Assembly: GCA_937967725.1 (NCBI GenBank)
Contig: CALBSY010000196.1
Coordinates: forward strand, 1-9,044
DNA length: 9,044 nt
Source: an uncultured Alphaproteobacteria bacterium
Lineage (GTDB): Bacteria; Pseudomonadota; Alphaproteobacteria; Caulobacterales; Aquidulcibacteraceae
Reading direction: 5' to 3'
Shown here: piece after piece, positions 5,707 to 9,044 of the stretch
Layout of the letters: every line of letters begins with the position of its first letter
How positions within the stretch are numbered: the stretch's first letter is position 1
Made by a program: the position numbers and the translations under genes
Notes under the pieces: model-generated
Seen by the model: the letters and a program-made list of their open reading frames with translations, nothing else
Told to the model about the DNA's origin: nothing
Database searches by the model: none

Positions 5707-6938
5707 TCTTTAGCCGCGGCCGTCGGTTCTGGGGCGGCCTCCGGCGCAACTCCTTCCTCCGGCGCCTGTTCGGGCAGTAGGCGCAGCAAGAATGGATTGA
5801 CCGCGATCGAGATTAGCGCTGCGGCGAGGATGAGATTGTAGGTCTCCATCGTCATTACCCCGACCTGGCGGCCGAGATTGGCCAGCACGAAAGAGAATTC
5901 CCCGATCTGCGCGGTGCCGAGCGCGACCAGTCGGCTGACATGTTTGGGCTGGCCGATGAGCCGCATCGGCCAATAGGCCAGCGCCGCCTTGCCGACGATC
6001 ACGACAAAAACGATCGCGGTCAGGGCGAGCGGCTGGCGAAGTACGATGCCTGGATCGAACAGCATGCCGACGGCGACGAAGAACAGCACAGCAAACGTAT
6101 CGCGCAGAGGCAACGAATCCTCCGCGACGCGATGGCTGAAGCGCGAGCCGTTGAGGGCGAGCCCGCCGAGGAAGGCGCCAAGCGCAAAGCTGGCGTCGAA
6201 GAAGGCGTAGGCGCCCCAGGCGACGCCCAAAGCCAACGCCAACGTGCCGAGCGACAGGAGTTCACGCGACTTGGTATGTGCGACCTGCACGATCAGCCAC
6301 GGAAACAGGCGCGCGCCGATCACCAGCATCAACGCGACGAAGCCCGCAATCTTGGCGAACGTCACGCCCAGCGCCGCCAGCACCCGCCAGACGGATACGC
6401 CCGTCCCATCCGTGGACATCACCCATACCAGCGCTGGCAACACAACGATGGCGATTACGATGAGCAGATCTTCGAGCAGAAGCCACGAGACGCCGACGCG
6501 GCCTTCCTCCGTTTTCATCAACCGGCGATCTTCCAACGCGCGGAAGAAGACGATCGTGCTAGCGATGGAGAGCGTGCAGCCGAGGATGAGCGCTTCCGCT
6601 AGCGGCAGGCGGAAGATCAATCCGACGCCCATGCCGACAAGCGCCACCAATATCGTTTGAATCAGCGAGCCGGGGATCGCGGCCCAACGCACCGCCCAAA
6701 TGTCTTCGACCGAGATTTTCAGCCCCACCCCGAACATCAGCATAATGACGCCGATCTCGGCTAGCTGCAGCGCCAGTTCAACGTCGGCTTCGAAGCCGGG
6801 CGTGTGAGGTCCGACCGCGAGGCCGGCCAGCAAGTAGCCGACAATGGGCGACAGCCTCAGCCTCTGGGCGACAAAACCAAACAAGAAGGCGAGCACAATC
6901 GCGGCCACGAGATTCGTGATCAGCGCGTTGTGTTCCAT
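5703..6938 (-). CDS. YbaL/Kef-like cation:proton antiporter (CPA2), lacking the C-terminal RCK domain
   Basis: A 411-residue monovalent cation/proton antiporter of the inner membrane, probably moving K+ or Na+ against H+. The N-terminus closely follows YbaL: LRLSPIVGYLLAGLAVGPHTPGF (27-49) and ELALQLAEIGVIMLMFGVGLKIS (54-76). Other family marks are CTLSIASTIVFFRALEDR (121-138), the LLLEDLLIV segment with the likely ion-binding D157 (E156-D157), FALGAFLGGLALNGSRF (251-267), FFVAVGMLFDP (286-296) and TAQIGEFSFVLA (342-353). The protein stops about 20 residues after the last helix with an Ala/Pro/Glu tail. E. coli YbaL (about 560 residues) continues with a nucleotide-binding TrkA-N/RCK domain, and no remnant of one is found downstream. 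ATG 6938 has GGGAGG about 11 nt upstream (GAAGG is closer). It is divergent from the five-helix protein and convergent with the acyltransferase. Confidence 0.9.
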   Translation of the reverse strand: MEHNALITNLVAAIVLAFLFGFVAQRLRLSPIVGYLLAGLAVGPHTPGFEADVELALQLAEIGVIMLMFGVGLKISVEDIWAVRWAAIPGSLIQTILVALVGMGVGLIFRLPLAEALILGCTLSIASTIVFFRALEDRRLMKTEEGRVGVSWLLLEDLLIVIAIVVLPALVWVMSTDGTGVSVWRVLAALGVTFAKIAGFVALMLVIGARLFPWLIVQVAHTKSRELLSLGTLALALGVAWGAYAFFDASFALGAFLGGLALNGSRFSHRVAEDSLPLRDTFAVLFFVAVGMLFDPGIVLRQPLALTAIVFVVIVGKAALAYWPMRLIGQPKHVSRLVALGTAQIGEFSFVLANLGRQVGVMTMETYNLILAAALISIAVNPFLLRLLPEQAPEEGVAPEAAPEPTAAAKD

Positions 6939-6970
6939 GCCTTCAGACGCCTCCCGCCGTCGCGTCCTTT

Positions 6971-6988
6971 AAGCCACGCGCGTGGCTT
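6971..6988. repeat. Perfect 18-bp palindrome between divergent genes
   Basis: AAGCCACGCGCGTGGCTT is perfectly symmetric with no spacer. It lies 33 bp before the antiporter start and 92 bp before the five-helix protein start, within the 141-bp divergent spacer. It could be an operator for either gene or one copy of a dispersed palindromic repeat; the bases that follow (CCCCCGCAAGGCG...) look repeat-like to me. No second copy occurs in this window. Confidence 0.45.
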
Positions 6989-7079
6989 CCCCCGCAAGGC
7001 GAAGCGCGGATTTTTGCCGCCTTTGGAACAACTCGCCGCCGCCATCCGTTTCATGGCGGACAGGAAGGGGCTGACCGCC

Positions 7080-7589
7080 ATGGCGTTCGATGCCGGACTT
7101 ATTCGCGTTGCAGACGTCTCGACACTAGATGCCGGGCCCGCGCCGCGGACGGATTTCCGCCGTCCTGAGCGCATCGTCGTGCTTGGTGGCGCGCTGGCGC
7201 TGGGCGCCATGGCGGGGTTTATGGCCGCGATGATTTTCGGCCCCCTGAATCTCTGGGCCGTCGCCGCCGTTGCCGCGCCCGTGCTCATTCTGGCGTTGCA
7301 CTTGACCTCGCGGACGCTTGAGGAAAGTTTCCGGCGCCGCGCTTTCGGCTGCGCCGCGGCGGCGAGTCTTCACGGCGCCGCGCTGCTAGCGTGGCCGTTC
7401 ACCGGCTTGATGATGCCGCTCGCGCCGGGCGCGTTCTGGCTGGCGCCGCTGCTGGCGATCGCGACGCTAATGCTGTCGGCATCGTGCTGGGGCGGGCCGC
7501 CGCGCACGGTCTATCGGCTTGGCGCGCAGGGCGTGCTGGTGGCGGCGCTCGCCGCGCATCAAGGCGCCATCCTGATCATGGGCGCCTAA
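7080..7589 (+). CDS. Hypothetical five-helix integral membrane protein
   Basis: A 169-residue protein that I do not recognise. After a soluble N-terminus (1-30, ending TDFRRPERI) there are about five hydrophobic segments: 32-54, 57-74, 88-110, 119-137 and 149-168. A charged cytoplasmic-looking loop, SRTLEESFRRR, lies at 77-87. It is rich in Ala, Leu and Gly. The frame is open upstream to 6804, but ATG 7080 is preferred: AGGAAGGGG lies about 10 nt before it, while ATG 7053 has no ribosome-binding site and longer starts would run antisense into the antiporter gene. It is divergent from the antiporter and convergent with the AarF-type kinase, whose stop it overlaps by 4 nt. The composition fits a real gene, since GC-rich third positions follow this frame, but no function can be proposed. 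Confidence 0.72.
   Translation: MAFDAGLIRVADVSTLDAGPAPRTDFRRPERIVVLGGALALGAMAGFMAAMIFGPLNLWAVAAVAAPVLILALHLTSRTLEESFRRRAFGCAAAASLHGAALLAWPFTGLMMPLAPGAFWLAPLLAIATLMLSASCWGGPPRTVYRLGAQGVLVAALAAHQGAILIMGA
7562..7587. terminator. Hairpin spanning both convergent stop codons (possible terminator)
   Basis: AGGCGCC (7562-7568) pairs with GGCGCCT (7581-7587) around a 12-nt loop that itself contains TGATCA. The 3' arm includes bases of both overlapping stop codons (7586-7589). On the minus strand it is followed only by TTGATG, on the plus strand by AAGCG, so it lacks a proper T-run. A second perfect hairpin, CTTGGCG-CTC-CGCCAAG (7618-7634), lies 29 nt past the plus-strand stop inside the kinase gene. 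Their role as terminators is weakly supported. Confidence 0.3.
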
Positions 7590-8920
7590 GCGAGGCCCGC
7601 ATCGGCCAACGCGACGGCTTGGCGCTCCGCCAAGGCTTCAGCTGAAAAGCCCTCGACGCTTTCCGCGAACATAGCGCCGAAGTTCAATTCCGCGCGCAGA
7701 TGCAGAAACGCCGCGCCCAGTCCGATAGCGGCGCGGTCCATGAACACGAACTCGCGCGGGATCAGGACCGGACCAAGCGTCTTGAGCCGCCGGCGCACTT
7801 CCATGGCTTCGCGCCGGCCGTACTCGGCGGGTGGCACGTTATCGGCAATAGTGCGTACGCGATCGTCGAGCAGGGGGCCGTAGATGAAGCGCGCCCACAT
7901 TGTGAGCGCCTCGATCAAATCGGCGTTCAGATGCTTGAAGCCCCAGATTTCGTAGGAGTGCGCGACCTGATCCATGTCGCCGGTTTTGAGACCACGCCAA
8001 AGGCCGACTACGCCCTCGAGGAAGCGCGACGGAAAGATGCGGACGCAGCCGAAATCCAAGAGATGCAGCCGCTCGGCGTTCTCGGTGAGGGCGTAATTGC
8101 CGAGGTGCGGATCGCCATGGATGACGCCGTAATGCGTCATTGGCCCCCACCAGGCCTTGAACAGAAGCTCGGCGATGCGGTTGCGGGTGTCCTGCGGAGC
8201 ATCGAGCCAGTGCATCAGGCCCCGGCCCTCGAGCCAGGTCATGGTCAGCAAACGTTTAGTTGAGAGCTCTTCCAGAGGGTCCGGCACTCGAATAGCGGCT
8301 TCGTCCGCCAGCATCGCTGCGAACAGACGCATGTGCTTGAGCTCGCGGTCGTACTCCAACTCTTCGCGCAGCCGTTCGCCGACTTCCTCGACCGCCTCGG
8401 TGGAGTCGATGGTCTTATCCATCGACTTGAACAGGCCAAGCAAAGTGCGGAGCTGGCCAAGGTCAGCCTCCACGGCGCTGGCCATATCCGGGTATTGCAG
8501 TTTGCACGCTAGCGCGCGCCTGTCGTGTGCGACGGCGCGATGAACTTGCCCGAGCGAAGCCGCGGCAGCCGCTTCGCGCTCGAACGACGCAAACTTACTT
8601 TCCCAGTCGTGACCAAGCTCGGCGCGCATGCGCCGCTGCACGAAGGGCCAGCCCATCGGCGGCGCGTGCGCCTGCAGCTTGCGGAACTCTTCCGCATACG
8701 CCTGCGGCAACAGATCGGGGATGGTGGCGAGCAGCTGCGCCACCTTCATCAGCGGTCCTTTGGACCGGCCCAGCGCTTGCCGCAGCGCTTTCGCCAGCGC
8801 AGCTTGGTCGGCGCCGGTCGCGCGCGCAACAACGGCGCCGGACATGTTCGCGCCCACCTTCGCGACGCGGCCGATGCGCGCGGTGATGCGGTTACGCTCG
8901 GGATCGCGCGGATCGCTCAT
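7586..8920 (-). CDS. ABC1/AarF/UbiB-family atypical kinase
   Basis: A 444-residue member of the ABC1 (ADCK/UbiB) atypical kinase family. Relatives support ubiquinone synthesis or membrane-lipid homeostasis through ATPase or kinase activity. Family parts in order: GPLMKVAQLLATIPDLLP (55-72, the KxGQ region), the Ala-rich loop AAAAASLGQVHRA (117-129) that replaces the usual glycine loop, the ATP-binding lysine K140 in ACKLQYPDM, REELEYDRELKHM (185-197), the catalytic-loop equivalent HGDPHLGNY (268-276) and the metal-binding LLDFGCVR (287-294). Two motifs differ from the textbook forms (KVAQ for KxGQ, HLGN for HPGN). No C-terminal membrane helices like those of E. coli UbiB are evident. ATG 8920 lacks a Shine-Dalgarno site but overlaps the stop of a short upstream frame (ATGA), suggesting coupled translation or leaderless initiation. 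A specific ubiB call is not justified. Confidence 0.9.
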   Translation of the reverse strand: MSDPRDPERNRITARIGRVAKVGANMSGAVVARATGADQAALAKALRQALGRSKGPLMKVAQLLATIPDLLPQAYAEEFRKLQAHAPPMGWPFVQRRMRAELGHDWESKFASFEREAAAAASLGQVHRAVAHDRRALACKLQYPDMASAVEADLGQLRTLLGLFKSMDKTIDSTEAVEEVGERLREELEYDRELKHMRLFAAMLADEAAIRVPDPLEELSTKRLLTMTWLEGRGLMHWLDAPQDTRNRIAELLFKAWWGPMTHYGVIHGDPHLGNYALTENAERLHLLDFGCVRIFPSRFLEGVVGLWRGLKTGDMDQVAHSYEIWGFKHLNADLIEALTMWARFIYGPLLDDRVRTIADNVPPAEYGRREAMEVRRRLKTLGPVLIPREFVFMDRAAIGLGAAFLHLRAELNFGAMFAESVEGFSAEALAERQAVALADAGLA

Positions 8921-8997
8921 GGGCGGGCGGACGTGGTGAACACCCGGTTTAGATAAGCCGAAGAAGCTCTTACGAAAATCGCGTTTGAGTGTGCCAT
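8917..8997 (-). CDS. Possible short leader ORF, or 3' end of an upstream gene, overlapping the kinase start
   Basis: On the minus strand an ATG at 8997 opens 26 codons that end in TGA overlapping the kinase ATG (ATGA, 8920-8917). AGG lies about 10 nt upstream and GGGAGG about 16 nt. The frame has no stop back to the window edge (bases 9042-8998), so this may instead be the last 41 codons of a gene lying mostly outside. Third-position GC is only about half, clearly below the neighbouring genes, which argues against ordinary coding. The peptide resembles nothing I know. The 4-nt overlap, together with the lack of a ribosome-binding site for the kinase, is the main argument for translation. Confidence 0.25.
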   Translation of the reverse strand: MAHSNAIFVRASSAYLNRVFTTSARP

Positions 8998-9044
8998 TTT
9001 AACGCGACCTGAACCTCCCTTGGTTATGGTCCCGCCAACGATCA

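Noticed and set aside
5940..6602. A 220-codon plus-strand frame opposite the antiporter
   Set aside because: The translation is a charged low-complexity mixture, the mirror of hydrophobic helices on the true strand. The antiporter frame has all family motifs.
6804..7079. N-terminal extension of the five-helix protein
   Set aside because: It would run antisense through the antiporter's first 135 nt and across the palindrome, giving a basic low-complexity segment. ATG 7080 has a clear AGGAAGGGG site.
1..9044. Search for CRISPR arrays, tRNA or rRNA genes, insertion-sequence ends, toxin-antitoxin or phage-defence genes
   Set aside because: I found no spaced direct repeats, no tRNA cloverleaf, no transposase and no flanking terminal repeats. 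Every stretch longer than about 160 bases is explained by a coding gene.
9026..9044. Possible plus-strand gene start at ATG 9026 at the right edge
   Set aside because: Only six codons are visible, with no ribosome-binding site, so nothing can be supported.

Overview
The window looks like an ordinary chromosomal stretch from a high-GC alphaproteobacterium. The strongest taxonomic signs are an RcdA (DUF1465) homologue with a DUF1192 gene just before it, a cysteine-free L31 ribosomal protein and an alphaproteobacterial-style AarF/UbiB kinase. RcdA points towards Caulobacterales or a relative, but this is inference; the sequence alone does not fix a family. Codon use is uniformly GC-rich, and I see no phage, transposon, CRISPR or RNA gene.

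Layout. 1-927 (-) is the N-terminal three quarters of ergothioneine synthase EgtB, running off the left edge, with a leader at 928-1086 that can form two competing hairpins. 1087-2046 (-) is a PIG3-type quinone oxidoreductase. Divergent from it, 2114-2877 (+) holds DUF1192 and rcdA, ending at a bidirectional terminator (2901-2926) shared with rpmE (2955-3188, -). Divergent from rpmE is a compact + strand pair: a 58-residue one-helix membrane protein (3260-3436) overlapping a DUF3052 gene (3433-3840) by 4 nt. A small DUF6249-like membrane protein follows (3921-4319) and ends at a strong terminator.

The right half carries an acyltransferase-3 membrane enzyme (4459-5706, +), a YbaL/Kef-like cation:proton antiporter lacking its RCK domain (5703-6938, -), an unrecognised five-helix membrane protein (7080-7589, +) and an ABC1/AarF-family kinase (7586-8920, -). 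The two convergent pairs here each overlap by 4 nt at their stop codons, and the hairpins available for termination lie inside the coding ends. The AarF start codon overlaps the stop of a short upstream reading frame.

The genes do not form one pathway. The themes are redox and envelope housekeeping (ergothioneine, quinone reduction, ion exchange, acylation, isoprenoid-lipid-linked kinase), cell-cycle proteolysis (RcdA) and translation (L31). I found no convincing new multi-gene system. The most interesting items are regulatory: the alternative hairpins before egtB, a perfect 18-bp palindrome between the antiporter and the five-helix protein, and the tightly coupled one-helix/DUF3052 pair.
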